In this document: positions 18,146-27,046 of the stretch, one piece after another | How positions within the stretch are numbered: position 1 is the stretch's first letter | Layout of the letters: the number at the start of each line of letters is the position of its first letter | Made by a program: the position numbers and the translations under genes | The notes under the pieces: generated by a model | The model's database searches: none | Told to the model about the DNA's origin: nothing | The model's input: only the letters and a program-made list of their open reading frames with translations | Origin: Bradyrhizobium sp. WBAH42 | GTDB taxonomy: Bacteria; Pseudomonadota; Alphaproteobacteria; Rhizobiales; Xanthobacteraceae | Direction: 5' to 3' | DNA length: 64,000 nt | Assembly: GCF_024585265.1 (NCBI RefSeq) | Contig: NZ_CP036533.1 | Span: forward strand, 1,178,001-1,242,000

Positions 18146-18198
18146 GAGCTGACGTCGTAGCCCGGACCGGCGAGTTGAGTTCGCCGGCGCGGATGGCA

Positions 18199-18468
18199 TC
18201 AGCGGCAGACGTAGGCGCCGTTCACATAGACACGGACGCATGCCGCGCCGGCAGCTGCCGCACCCACCGCCGCTCCCCCCACGACCGCGCGTCGCGTGGT
18301 TCGACGTGCGACGCCGGCAACGCTCACGGGGGTTGCCGGCCGGCCGACCCTGGCTTCAGCGCTGGGAACGCCGAACGCGATGCCGGCGTCGTTTGACCAG
18401 TTGGTCGAGCCGAAAATCCCGCAGCCCAGGACGGCTGCAAAAAGTAACATTCGCTTGGTGCCGACCAT
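18199..18468 (-). CDS. small secreted hypothetical protein, possibly FixK/FNR-controlled
   Basis: An 89-residue protein with an N-terminal hydrophobic signal (MVGTKRMLLFAAVLGCGIFG) and a probable cleavage near SAEA. The mature region is short and Arg/Ala/Val-rich, with an Ala/Gly segment (VVGGAAVGAAAAGAACV) and a C-terminal Cys pair in CVRVYVNGAYVCR. The function is unknown. A perfect TTGA-N6-TCAA palindrome lies 66-79 bp upstream of the start, a sensible position for oxygen-responsive activation. The GAGGGAGAT just before the start codon is a good ribosome binding site. Confidence 0.75.
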   Translation of the reverse strand: MVGTKRMLLFAAVLGCGIFGSTNWSNDAGIAFGVPSAEARVGRPATPVSVAGVARRTTRRAVVGGAAVGAAAAGAACVRVYVNGAYVCR

Positions 18469-18533
18469 GGCGATCTCCCTCGTTGTTGTATCAAGCCGAG
18501 GTGATCACTTTTCTCTTATCATTGGCTTCCGGC

Positions 18534-18547
18534 TTGATCTGGATCAA
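18534..18547 (-). promoter_or_regulatory. FixK/FNR box
   Basis: TTGATCTGGATCAA is a perfect palindromic match to the FixK/FNR consensus TTGAT-N4-ATCAA. Its centre is about 72 bp upstream of the start codon of the 89-residue secreted protein. This allows a class II promoter with a leader of about 30 nt. Confidence 0.7.
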
Positions 18548-18658
18548 TGGAGGCGAGATCGCAGCCCGAATGGAGCCCTTGGGTCGGCGCAAAGCGCCAA
18601 AGGCGTGTCCATACTCTGCTGTCGTCCCTGCGAACGCAGCGCGACAGCAAACCGCGCC

Positions 18659-19573
18659 CTAAATCTTCAGCTCGTTCCCCGTCACGCGCCGATACGCTTC
18701 CAGATATCGCTTGCTGGTCGCGTCAACCACGCTGGCCGGCAGCGGCGGCGGCGGGGCGTCGCCGTTCCAGCGGCCGGCGCGGCGCTCGACGTCGAGATAG
18801 TCGCGCAGCGGTTGCTTGTCGAAGCTCGCCTGCGGCTGGCCGGGCTTGTAGGCGTCCACGGCCCAGAAGCGCGAAGAATCCGGCGTCATGACTTCGTCGA
18901 TCAGGATGATGCGGCCGTCCCTGTCGCGGCCGAACTCGAACTTGGTGTCGGCGATGATGATGCCCTGCTCGCGGGCGAGCTCCTCGCCGAGCGTGTAGAT
19001 CGCCCGCGTCATGCTCTCCAGCGTGTAGGCGACCTCGTCGCCGACCACCGCGCGCATCTTCGCGATGGTGATGTTCTCGTCATGGCCGCTCTCGGCCTTG
19101 GTCGCCGGGCTGAAGATCGCCGGCTCCAGCTTCTCGCTCTCGACGAGGCCCGTCTTCAGCTTCTCGCCGGCGAGCGTGCCGCTGGCGGCGTATTCCTTCC
19201 AGGCGGAGCCCGAGAGGTAGCCGCGGATCACGCATTCGATCGGAAACACGGTGGTCCGCTTGCACAGCATGGCGCGGCCGAGGATCTCGGCGCGGTGCGG
19301 CTGCAACGCCGGCACGGCCGCGACGATCTCGTCGGTGTCGGCGCTGATCATGTGATGCGGCACTACGCCTTCGAGCTCGTTGAACCAGAACGCGCTGATC
19401 TGCGTCAGCACCGCGCCCTTCATCGGGATGGTCTCGCCCATCACGACGTCGAAGGCGCTGATGCGGTCGGTGGTGACGAGCAGCAGGCGGTCGTCGTCGA
19501 CGGCGTAGATATCGCGCACCTTGCCGCGTCCGATCTTGGATAGAGGCAGGTCGCTGGAGAGCATGGTGGTCAT
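18659..19573 (-). CDS. purC: phosphoribosylaminoimidazole-succinocarboxamide synthase
   Basis: A 304-residue cytoplasmic enzyme that joins aspartate to CAIR with ATP to give SAICAR in purine synthesis. Blocks typical of the long-form PurC are seen: [51 protein letters not shown], and [20 protein letters not shown] with the SPDSSRFW-like segment [12 protein letters not shown]. The ATG at 19571-19573 is used. The ATG three codons further in is equally possible, because both stand in a weak ribosome binding context. It lies downstream of the pirin gene on the same strand. Confidence 0.96.
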   Translation of the reverse strand: MTTMLSSDLPLSKIGRGKVRDIYAVDDDRLLLVTTDRISAFDVVMGETIPMKGAVLTQISAFWFNELEGVVPHHMISADTDEIVAAVPALQPHRAEILGRAMLCKRTTVFPIECVIRGYLSGSAWKEYAASGTLAGEKLKTGLVESEKLEPAIFSPATKAESGHDENITIAKMRAVVGDEVAYTLESMTRAIYTLGEELAREQGIIIADTKFEFGRDRDGRIILIDEVMTPDSSRFWAVDAYKPGQPQASFDKQPLRDYLDVERRAGRWNGDAPPPPLPASVVDATSKRYLEAYRRVTGNELKI

Positions 19574-19636
19574 CGGCAAAGCCTTCGCACAGGACATCCG
19601 GCCGCGTCTGACGGCGCGACCGGAGACCGGATTAGC

Positions 19637-20554
19637 CTATTCCGGCAGCGGAATGAACTCATGTTCCTGCGGAACTGCCGCGAAGCGGCCGGTTTTCCAG
19701 TCCTGCTTGGCCTGCTCGATCCGCTCCTTGCTGGAGGAGACGAAATTCCACCAGATGTGGCGTGGGCCTTCCAGCGCATCGCCGCCGAGAAACATCATCC
19801 GCGTCGCTTTCAGCGCCTTCACGGTGATGCGGTCGCCGGGCCGGAAGATCAGGAGGCGCGGCCCCTCGTAGCGCTCGTTCGCGATCTCGACCTCGCCGTC
19901 GACCAAATAGATCGCGCGCTCCTCGTGATCGGGGTCGAGCGGCACGCTCGCGCCCGCGACCGCCGTGACCTCGGTGTAGAACCAGGGCGAGACCATCGAC
20001 ACCGGCGAGGTGATGCCGAAGGCGGAGCCCGCGATCACCCGCGCGGTGAAGTCGCGCTCGGAGATCATCGGCAGGTCGCCCGCCGCGTAATGCTGGAACG
20101 ACGGCGCGATCTCTTCGGAGCCCGCCGGCAGCGCGATCCAGCTTTGCAGGCCGAGCATCTTCTGGCCCGAGGCGCGCTGTGCATCCGGCGTGCGCTCGGA
20201 ATGCGCGATGCCGCGCCCCGCCGTCATCAGGTTCATCGCGCCGGGCGCGATCTCCTGGACGTTGCCCTCGCTGTCGCGATGCATGATCGCGCCGTCGAAC
20301 AGATAGGTGACGGTGGCAAGCCCGATATGCGGATGCGGCCGCACGTCCATGCCTTTGCCGGAGACGAACTGCACCGGGCCGAAATGGTCGAAGAAGATGA
20401 AGGGCCCGACCATCTGCCGCTTGCCGTGCGGCAACGCGCGGCGCACAGCGAACCCATCGCCGAGGTCGCGCGTGCGCGGCACGATGACGAGATCGAGCGC
20501 ATCGCAGGACATGGGATCGCCGAGCACGGGATCGTTCGAGGGCTGCCAGCTCAT
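19637..20554 (-). CDS. pirin family protein
   Basis: A 305-residue bicupin protein of the pirin family. The metal-binding set is visible in MDVRPHPHIGLATVTYLFDG, with further ligands in the HSERTPD segment. PFIFFDHFGPVQF is another pirin signature. Some bacterial pirins act as quercetin dioxygenases, others as redox-sensing partners, and the sequence does not choose between them. The C-terminal pirin_C domain (GDRITVKALKATRMMFLGG) is intact. The start MSWQPSNDP has AAAAGGAG upstream. It shares a strand with purC, with 63 bp between the genes. Confidence 0.93.
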   Translation of the reverse strand: MSWQPSNDPVLGDPMSCDALDLVIVPRTRDLGDGFAVRRALPHGKRQMVGPFIFFDHFGPVQFVSGKGMDVRPHPHIGLATVTYLFDGAIMHRDSEGNVQEIAPGAMNLMTAGRGIAHSERTPDAQRASGQKMLGLQSWIALPAGSEEIAPSFQHYAAGDLPMISERDFTARVIAGSAFGITSPVSMVSPWFYTEVTAVAGASVPLDPDHEERAIYLVDGEVEIANERYEGPRLLIFRPGDRITVKALKATRMMFLGGDALEGPRHIWWNFVSSSKERIEQAKQDWKTGRFAAVPQEHEFIPLPE

Positions 20555-20639
20555 GGTGGACTCCTTTTAGCTTTGTTGAGCGCGATCGTAGCAGGATTTC
20601 GCATCGCCGTCGCGACAAAGGCCGAACCACATACTCCCC

Positions 20640-20743
20640 TGTCATGCCCCGGCTTGACCGGGGCATCCAGTACGCCGCAGCCCGTCGATTCAATCACTGG
20701 CGTCGCGGTGTACTGGATCGCCCGGTCAAGCCGGGCGATGACA
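20640..20743. repeat. family F palindromic repeat (GTCAT...ATCCA unit pair)
   Basis: The left unit TGTCATGCCCCGG-CTTGA-CCGGGGCATCCA and the mirrored right unit (stem CGCCCGG/CCGGGCG) both keep the CTTGA loop, while their stem bases differ in a paired way. Related elements: 51932, 58546, and the two units flanking the GIY-YIG gene. Confidence 0.9.
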
Positions 20744-20842
20744 GCGGTGGGCGCCGCTAACCCTTGCGTACGGATGGTCCTTGAAAAAACGAGCGCAACG
20801 AACGATGTTCGGCTGCCTTCAACCGCACCGTCGCATCACCCG

Positions 20843-21898
20843 ATGACACTTGCCACAACCGAGCTCGCCTTCCGCGCTGCCAGCGTCGCGCTGCTGCTGG
20901 TGCTGGCGGCATCATTGCTCTCCGAGTTCCGCAATGTGCTGGCAGCCCGGCTCGGTGCGGCCTTCGGGCTCGGCTCGGCGGCGCATGCCGCGAGCTATTC
21001 CATCGGCGTGTCGTCGCTCGTTCCGGTCTGGCACGCGCCGCTGATTGCACTGTCGACCGGCAATATCGTCGTATTCTGGCTGTTCACACGCGCGCTGTTC
21101 GACGACGCCTTTCGCCTGCGCTGGTGGCACGGTTTGATCTGGGCTGCGGTGACCGCCTTCAGCTTCGTCGGGTGTCTCTGGATCGCGCCCGGTGGCAACG
21201 CGCGGTTCTCCGTGACTGCAGTGAACCTGATCGTGCTCGGTTTCATCGTGCTCGCGGTGGCGCAGACGATTCGATCATGGTCCGCCGACCTGGTCGAGCG
21301 TCGCCGCCGCGTGCGCGTCTTCATCGTCTGCGCTGCCGTGCTCTATGGCGGGTCGAATGCGGTGCTCCAGATCCTCGTTGCCTTCAGCGTGGGCGATGTC
21401 GCCAACACGATCAATACAGGCGTGCTCGCCTGCATCGTTGCAGCGATTGCCTACGCGATGATGCGCGTCGATGGCGCCGACCTGTTTCCGATTGCGCCAG
21501 AGCCCGCACTCCCGGTCGCGCTGGTCCAGCCCACGGCCGAGGACTCCGACCAGAAACTCGTCGATGCCCTGATGCGCCTGATGGCGGACGAGCGGATCTA
21601 TCGCCAGGAGAACATTACCATCGGCGCGCTGGCGGGCCGGCTGAAGATTCCCGAATACCGGCTGCGCCGGCTGATCAACCAGCGGCTCGGCTATCGCAAC
21701 TTCAATGTGTTCCTGAACAACCATCGGATCGAGGAAGCCAAGGCCGCGCTCGCCGATCCCGCCCAGGCCGGGGTCCCCGTCATCACCATCGCCATGGACG
21801 CCGGTTTCCAGTCACTGGGGCCGTTCAACCGGGCGTTCAAAGCGGTGACGGGCGTGACCCCGACGGAGTACCGGCGGCTGAAGACAAGTGCGGCCTAA
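20843..21898 (+). CDS. AraC-family regulator with N-terminal membrane domain
   Basis: A 351-residue membrane-bound transcription factor. The N-terminal 215 residues form about seven hydrophobic helices (for example ASVALLLVLAASLLSEF and AWVTAFSFVG-like segments). After a linker, an AraC/XylS DNA-binding domain begins near 250: ITIGALAGRLKIPEYRLRRL is the first helix-turn-helix, and VITIAMDAGFQSLGPFNRAF the second with its conserved Gly-Phe. The layout is shared with many Proteobacterial 7TM-AraC regulators, whose ligand is unknown. ATG 20843 starts the first helix correctly. It is divergent from the pirin gene, across repeat F. Confidence 0.88.
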   Translation: MTLATTELAFRAASVALLLVLAASLLSEFRNVLAARLGAAFGLGSAAHAASYSIGVSSLVPVWHAPLIALSTGNIVVFWLFTRALFDDAFRLRWWHGLIWAAVTAFSFVGCLWIAPGGNARFSVTAVNLIVLGFIVLAVAQTIRSWSADLVERRRRVRVFIVCAAVLYGGSNAVLQILVAFSVGDVANTINTGVLACIVAAIAYAMMRVDGADLFPIAPEPALPVALVQPTAEDSDQKLVDALMRLMADERIYRQENITIGALAGRLKIPEYRLRRLINQRLGYRNFNVFLNNHRIEEAKAALADPAQAGVPVITIAMDAGFQSLGPFNRAFKAVTGVTPTEYRRLKTSAA

Positions 21899-22038
21899 TT
21901 CCAAGCCATTCTAATCACACCGAAATTCTGGAATCGGCGAGGTCAGTTCGGTTTCAACAAGGCCATTTTCCAAATCCGGCGAGCGCACCCCCGGCTGCTC
22001 CGGCTTCCTCCAGCATGCGTCCCAGCCGGAGAAAGCCC

Positions 22039-23463
22039 GTGACCCGCCGCAAGATCCTCCTTCTCACCACCGCCATCGCCGCAGCCGGCCTCGCGCTCGG
22101 CGCGGCCCGGGCCCGCGACGTGCCGAAGGTCGCCACCGGCTTCGTCGCCGACATCCTGTGCGCCGAGACGTTCGTCTCCGGCCTCGATCCCAGCCGTAAC
22201 TTCGCCGAGACCACCGACGCCATGCCCGGAGCGAGCCTGATCGGCTGGGCGATGGAGTACAGGGTCGATTCCGTCCGCAAGGATGTCACGGTGACGTTGT
22301 TTGGCCTCGGCCGCAGCCGTGCCGTCTATCGCGAGGGCCTCGGCTGCACGCTCGATCACGGCACTGGCATTGCCGCCGTCGCGCCGCCGCCTGGCGACAA
22401 ACGGCCCGCCTTGCTGCCCGAGATCGCCGGCCCCGCGATCGTGTCGCCGCAAAACCCCTTGCTCGCCGCCGCGCTCGACCGGGCCTTCGCCGAGCCCGCG
22501 CAGCCGCCTCACCGCCGCACCCGCGCCATCGTCGTGATGAAGGCCGGCCGCGTCGTCGCCGAGCGCTACGCCGACGGCATCGGCCCCGAGACGCCGCTGC
22601 TCGGCTTCTCCATGACGAAATCGGTGATCTCGGCGTTGATCGGCGTGCTGGTGCGCCAGGGCAAGCTGAAGCTCGACGGTCCCGCGCCGGTCGCGGCCTG
22701 GAAAGATCCCGATGATCCCCGCCATGCCATCACCGTCGATCAGCTGCTGCGTCACACCGCGGGCCTTGCGCTCGGCAGTTCGCTACAGGCTTCGCTCGGC
22801 TCCGCCTTCGAGCCCGTCAACCGGATGAAATTCGCCGAGAAGGACATGGCCGCCTATGCCGAGACCATCCCGCTTCAGACCACGCCCGGCACCGCGTGGA
22901 ATTATCACGACGGCAACGTCCTCATCCTCTCGCATCTGATCCGCGATGCGGCCGGTGGCACGCCGGAAGACGCGCTGCGCTTTGCGCGCCGCGAATTGTT
23001 CGCCCCGCTCGGCATGCGCCATGTCGTGCTCCAGCTCGACGGCGCCGGCACGATCGAAGGGTCGAGCGAGATGCTCGCCTCTGCGCGCGACTGGGCGCGC
23101 TTCGGCCAGCTCTATCTCAATGACGGCGTCGCCGGCGGCAAACGCATCTTGCCGGAAGGGTGGGTGGACTATTCGGCGACGGCCACGCCGAATGCCTGGG
23201 TCGGCATCGGCGCCGGCTTCTGGACCAACCAGGGCGACAGCTTTGGCGCAAACTTCCGCGTGGAGCATGGCTGGCCGCGCGATGCCTTCTTCGCCAAGGG
23301 CACGATCGGGCAATACGCCATCGTGATCCCGTCTGAGCAACTGGTGATCGTGCGCCTTGGACGCTCGCCGAACTGGCCGCCGGCGGCGGATGGCGTGTTC
23401 GATCTCGTGCGCGAGGTGGTGGCAGCCACGCGCGAGAAGGGGAAGCTGGCGGGAGTGGATTAG
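22039..23463 (+). CDS. serine hydrolase of the class C beta-lactamase family, exported
   Basis: A 474-residue beta-lactamase/penicillin-binding-like hydrolase. The catalytic S-x-x-K is in GFSMTKSVISALIG, and the second motif Y-x-N is probably YHDGN (AWNYHDGNVLILSHL). The signal peptide TRRKILLLTTAIAAAGLALG runs to an Ala-Arg-Ala cleavage region. I chose the GTG at 22039 because GGAGA stands about 6 bp upstream. The ATG at 22015 adds eight residues but has no ribosome binding site. The closest described relatives are 6-aminohexanoate-dimer hydrolase-like enzymes and esterases, so beta-lactam resistance should not be assumed. Confidence 0.87.
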   Translation: MTRRKILLLTTAIAAAGLALGAARARDVPKVATGFVADILCAETFVSGLDPSRNFAETTDAMPGASLIGWAMEYRVDSVRKDVTVTLFGLGRSRAVYREGLGCTLDHGTGIAAVAPPPGDKRPALLPEIAGPAIVSPQNPLLAAALDRAFAEPAQPPHRRTRAIVVMKAGRVVAERYADGIGPETPLLGFSMTKSVISALIGVLVRQGKLKLDGPAPVAAWKDPDDPRHAITVDQLLRHTAGLALGSSLQASLGSAFEPVNRMKFAEKDMAAYAETIPLQTTPGTAWNYHDGNVLILSHLIRDAAGGTPEDALRFARRELFAPLGMRHVVLQLDGAGTIEGSSEMLASARDWARFGQLYLNDGVAGGKRILPEGWVDYSATATPNAWVGIGAGFWTNQGDSFGANFRVEHGWPRDAFFAKGTIGQYAIVIPSEQLVIVRLGRSPNWPPAADGVFDLVREVVAATREKGKLAGVD

Positions 23464-23468
23464 CTCAA

Positions 23469-23600
23469 CCTCTCCCCGCTTGCGGGGAGAGGTCGGATCG
23501 CTCTTGCGATCCGGGTGAGGGGGTACAGGTCCCTCGACGATCTCACGTGTGGAGAGAGGCCCCTCACCCCAACCCTCTCCCCGTAAGAACGGGGAGAGGG
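23469..23600. repeat. family E palindromic repeat (CTCTCCCCGC arms)
   Basis: The left hairpin CTCTCCCCGCTTGCGGGGAG and the right hairpin CTCTCCCCGTAAGAACGGGG flank the inner complementary arms GTGAGGGGG and CCCCTCACCCC. Related elements: 29117 and 31269. Confidence 0.85.
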
Positions 23601-23613
23601 AGAAGAGAGAGCC

Positions 23614-24981
23614 CTACCTCCCCAATTCCGTCGCCTGCGCCACGCGGTCGAACCGCTCCAAGGTCATGATCGCATCCGCAAACTTCTCCGCGCGGGCGTT
23701 CAGCACGGGGCGCGCCAGCGTCAGGAATTTCTGCTGCATCGCCTGCGTGTCCGGGAATGAGGTCGGCTCGCCCGACGGGTCGGCATAGAGCCGCTCGTGC
23801 ACGCCGTCATCCGTCGTGATGCTCACGCGCGCGCCAAAGGGATGGGTGCGGCCGATCTCGAGCCGATCGTCCTGCACCACGTCGAACTTGTCGGCGAGCG
23901 CGTCGATCGCGGCATCACCGAGCCGGTTGTAATCGTCCCAGCCGAACGAGCCCTGGTCGAGCGCGAGCGCGCCGGTGAAGAACATCGAGAACTGGCCGCC
24001 GACGATCGAGCGCGGATGCCGCTTGGTCGCGGCATCGCCGGTCAGCGTGATGCCGTTGCGGTGCAGGCCGATCTCGACGCGCTTGACCTGCTCCGGGGTC
24101 AGATTGTGCTCGCGCCGCATCGCGATCAGCGCATCGATCGCGGCATGGGTATAGCGGCAACTCGGATACGGCTTCACGCCGATCTTCATCGTCTCATAGG
24201 TCTTGCCGAGCTCGGCGACCGCCTTGTCCGGATGCGCATCGTCGGTGTAGCCGGCGAGCAGGCCGTGCTTGCCCTCGACCGACTCGGTCGCGCCGACGAA
24301 ATCGTTGCGCGCCAGCGTCGCGGCGATCACGCCGTTCATCGCGGCGGCGCCGACCTGGTAGCGCTTGTTCCAGGCGCCGTTGACCAGAAATTGCAGCGAG
24401 CCTGCGGCCTGGCTGCCGGAGACACCGAACGCGGCGATCAGCTGCTTCTCGGACAGGCCGAACAGCTTTCCGGCCGCCGCGGCGGCGCCATAGGTGCCGG
24501 CGGTCGCTGTGGGGTGGAAGCCGCGTGCATAATGCGAGGTCGGGTCGAGTGCGTTGCCGAGCCGGCAGCAGACCTCGTAACCGGCAACGATCGCCGTCAG
24601 CACGTCGCGGCCCGACGCGCCGACCATCTCGCCGACGGCGAAGGTGGCCGGCACCACCGGTGCGCTCGGATGCAGCGAGGAATCGGCGTGGGTGTCGTCG
24701 AAATCGAGCGAATGGCCGAGCGCGCCGTTGAGCAGCGCCGCGACCGCCGGCGTCCAGGTCTTGGTATCGCCGAACACGGTGGACTCGCCCTTGGTGTCCA
24801 GCGCCAGCGCCTCCAGCATCTTCAGCATCGACGGGGTCGATTCCGCCTCGCGCCGCGCTCGGATTGCGCTGCCGAGAAAGTCCAGCGTCAACACTTTGGC
24901 GCGCTCCAGCACCTCGGTGGGAATATCCTGGTACTTCAGATTGAAGACATAGGCGGCGAGCGTTGCGGTTTCGTGAGCCAT
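23614..24981 (-). CDS. MmgE/PrpD family protein
   Basis: A 455-residue protein of the MmgE/PrpD fold, which includes 2-methylcitrate dehydratase, cis-aconitate decarboxylase and iminodisuccinate epimerase. Family blocks visible: ALLNGALGHSLDFDDTHADS, HPSAPVVPATFAVGE, ARGFHPTATAGTYGAAAAAG, and KPYPSCRYTHAAIDAL. No methylcitrate-cycle genes lie beside it, so the 2-methylcitrate role is unlikely and the substrate is unknown. ATG 24981 with AGGAAAC before it gives the normal N-terminus MAHETATLAAYV. It is divergent from the FUSC gene. Confidence 0.9.
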   Translation of the reverse strand: MAHETATLAAYVFNLKYQDIPTEVLERAKVLTLDFLGSAIRARREAESTPSMLKMLEALALDTKGESTVFGDTKTWTPAVAALLNGALGHSLDFDDTHADSSLHPSAPVVPATFAVGEMVGASGRDVLTAIVAGYEVCCRLGNALDPTSHYARGFHPTATAGTYGAAAAAGKLFGLSEKQLIAAFGVSGSQAAGSLQFLVNGAWNKRYQVGAAAMNGVIAATLARNDFVGATESVEGKHGLLAGYTDDAHPDKAVAELGKTYETMKIGVKPYPSCRYTHAAIDALIAMRREHNLTPEQVKRVEIGLHRNGITLTGDAATKRHPRSIVGGQFSMFFTGALALDQGSFGWDDYNRLGDAAIDALADKFDVVQDDRLEIGRTHPFGARVSITTDDGVHERLYADPSGEPTSFPDTQAMQQKFLTLARPVLNARAEKFADAIMTLERFDRVAQATELGR

Positions 24982-25098
24982 CGTGTTTCCTCGTTTTGGC
25001 GCGCAAGTTAGGCGGGTCGATTTGGCCTTTCAAGCGGCCTTGCGGGGGCGGGGATCAGCCATGCTTTTGGCTTGGCGCAAAGGATCGGGATATTCCGT

Positions 25099-26214
25099 AT
25101 GACGCGCGCAAGGCAGCTGTTCGACCGGGTTCGAGCGCGGCGGACGCAATTGGGGCTGGCGATCCGGGTCACGGTCGCCGCGACCGCAGCCTATGCGATC
25201 GCCACCGCGCTGCATCTGCTGTTGCCGCTCTGGGCGGTGCTGACCTCACTCATCGTGACCCAGATGAGCGTCGGCCGCTCGCTGAAGGCGACGCGCGACT
25301 ACATGCTCGGCACCATCGGCGGCGCGATCTATGGCGGCGCCATCGCGATCCTGATTCCCTATTCCAGCGAGGCGGGCCTGCTCGGCCTGCTGGTCCTCTC
25401 CGTCGCCCCGCTCGCCTTCATCGCCGCGATCAATCCGAGTCTCAGCGCCGCCACGGTCACCGCCGTGATCGTGCTCCTGGTTCCGACCCTGCATCATGCC
25501 GATCCCCTGACCTCGGCGATCGATCGGGTCAGCGAGGTCGGCGTCGGCGCCGTCACGGGATTGCTGGTCTCGTTCCTGGTGCTGCCCTCGCGCGCAGTAC
25601 GGCAGATCCGCGCCAGCGCGGCGGTTCTGCTCGAGCTGATCGCCGATGCCTTCACCGAGCTGCTGGCAGGCCTCACGCGCGGCCGCGACAACGACGCGCT
25701 GCACCGGATCCAGGACGGCATCGGCTCCGCGATGGTCAACCTGAATGCGATCGGCTCCGAGGCCGAGCGCGAGCGCGCCGCGCGGCTGTCGAGCGGCCCG
25801 GACACCGGTCCGTTGTTGCGAACCATCCTGCGGCTGCGCCACGACGTCGTGATGATCGGCCGCGCCACGGTGGTGCCGCTGCCGGTCGAGGTGCAGATGC
25901 GGCTGGCAGCGCCGCTGACGGAAGTCTCGACCGTGATCGCGCGCTTCCTGCGCGCGGCCGCTAGCGCCTTGCGCGAAGGCGCCGGCGCGCCGCCGATCCA
26001 TCCCGTGCATGTCGCGCTCCAGCACTACGCCGAGGCGGTCGCGTCCGTCCGTCAGGACGGCCTGATCCGCGGCCACGCAAGCGACACCGCCGAGCGCTTC
26101 TTCGCGCTCGGCTTCTCCTTGGAGCAGATGCACCAAGATCTCTGCGACCTCGACCGCGTCGTCGGCGAATGGTCGGAAACCGCAACCGACAAGTCAGTTC
26201 GGGTGGCGGAGTGA
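25099..26214 (+). CDS. FUSC-family inner membrane protein
   Basis: A 371-residue protein whose N-terminal half holds about six hydrophobic helices (IRVTVAATAAYAIATAL, LLPLWAVLTSLIVTQ, GTIGGAIYGGAIAIL). The signature region TQMSVGRSLKATRDYMLGT matches fusaric-acid-resistance/aromatic-acid exporter (FUSC, YccS/AaeB-like) proteins. The C-terminal half is soluble and helical. It probably exports small aromatic or toxic compounds, but the full AaeB length (about 650 residues) is absent, so it may be a half-size member. ATG 25099 with GGGA upstream is preferred. A TTG nine codons earlier is an alternative. Confidence 0.82.
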   Translation: MTRARQLFDRVRARRTQLGLAIRVTVAATAAYAIATALHLLLPLWAVLTSLIVTQMSVGRSLKATRDYMLGTIGGAIYGGAIAILIPYSSEAGLLGLLVLSVAPLAFIAAINPSLSAATVTAVIVLLVPTLHHADPLTSAIDRVSEVGVGAVTGLLVSFLVLPSRAVRQIRASAAVLLELIADAFTELLAGLTRGRDNDALHRIQDGIGSAMVNLNAIGSEAERERAARLSSGPDTGPLLRTILRLRHDVVMIGRATVVPLPVEVQMRLAAPLTEVSTVIARFLRAAASALREGAGAPPIHPVHVALQHYAEAVASVRQDGLIRGHASDTAERFFALGFSLEQMHQDLCDLDRVVGEWSETATDKSVRVAE

Positions 26215-26516
26215 GTCGAACGCATCCTCGTAGACTCGTTTCGACCGCGATGCATACGTCGCGCGATTCGGCCGTGATCGCTGCCTGCGTGTTCTGACGC
26301 TGCACGCGCCAGGTTCCATCGGGTCATGTTGCTGACGCAATCTCTGTCTTAACCGGTAAACACGACGTGAGGACCACGCCGGTTCACACAACGGTTCCGT
26401 AGCCAGGGGTTGGCTCGAATCCGCAAAACGATTGGCGCAAGTTGATGAACGCTGCTGCGTTCGCTTGACCAGTTTTGCGGTTCTGGAACCGGACAATCTA
26501 AAAAATAACAGGACTT
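26215..26516. other. intergenic region upstream of the RlpA-like gene
   Basis: This 302-bp stretch is less GC-rich than its surroundings and holds no repeat element. The last 60 bp contain TTGACC and an A-rich run before the ribosome binding site CAGGA, so a promoter is likely, but I cannot fix its elements. Confidence 0.5.
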
Positions 26517-27011
26517 ATGATGCTCTTCCGCTCGAGCGCCGCAATTTGCGGCGCCCTGGTTACGCTTGCCTTTTCCGTTTCAGTTGCTCGAAGTGAAACG
26601 CGTGGGGATCACTCAAGTGCCGTCGTCGATGCCGCTTCCGGTAATGCGATCGTGGGCGCGGCGTCCACCTACAATCCGTTCAAGCCCGGCAAGGAGGAGG
26701 GAGGTCCGAAGACAGCCTCCGGCGAGCGTTATGATCCCTCTGCCTGGACGGCTGCCATCAAGACGAGCCTGCGTCGGAAATTTGGTGGGGTCGAATTTGG
26801 CGCGAGGCCGAAATATGCCCTCGTCGAGGCTGTCGGCAAGAAGGTCATCGTCAAGATAAATGACGTGGGACCGCTCAGACCTGGCCGCATCATCGACCTC
26901 AACGAGCGGGCGATGCGCCATTTCGATCCGAGCATGGACCGCGGTGTCATTCCTGACGTGAGAGTCAGTCCGCTCGCGGGAGACAATTGGACCCCGGGGC
27001 CGGTGGGCTGA
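26517..27011 (+). CDS. septal ring lytic transglycosylase RlpA family protein
   Basis: A 164-residue exported protein with one double-psi beta-barrel domain of the RlpA type. The signal peptide MMLFRSSAAICGALVTLAFS ends near VARS. The domain shows GAASTYNPFKPGKEEGGPKT, ASGERYDPSAWTAAI, KYALVEAVGKKVIVKINDVG and RIIDLNERAMRHF, including the conserved Asp. RlpA cleaves or binds naked glycan strands. No SPOR domain is present, so septal targeting is not supported. Two ATGs in tandem (26517 and 26520) are possible starts. The second has the better distance from CAGGA. Confidence 0.88.
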   Translation: MMLFRSSAAICGALVTLAFSVSVARSETRGDHSSAVVDAASGNAIVGAASTYNPFKPGKEEGGPKTASGERYDPSAWTAAIKTSLRRKFGGVEFGARPKYALVEAVGKKVIVKINDVGPLRPGRIIDLNERAMRHFDPSMDRGVIPDVRVSPLAGDNWTPGPVG

Positions 27012-27046
27012 AGGCGGACGTGTTCATCAATGTCGGCCCGCACAGT

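Noticed and set aside
16463..18241. 592-codon minus-strand open frame opposite gabD
   Set aside because: It is antisense to a complete aldehyde dehydrogenase and rich in Arg/Asp/Gly low-complexity sequence.
19661..20842. N-terminal extension of the AraC regulator by about 390 codons
   Set aside because: The frame is open but runs antisense through the pirin gene and a repeat. The first membrane helix starts properly at the ATG of 20843.
22015..23463. Serine hydrolase as an antibiotic-resistance beta-lactamase
   Set aside because: The S-x-x-K and Y-x-N motifs are shared by many esterases and amide hydrolases. Nothing specific to AmpC is visible.
26215..26516. Possible tRNA or attachment site before the RlpA-like gene
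   Set aside because: No cloverleaf-compatible arms, no TTCRA-type T-loop, and no integrase nearby.
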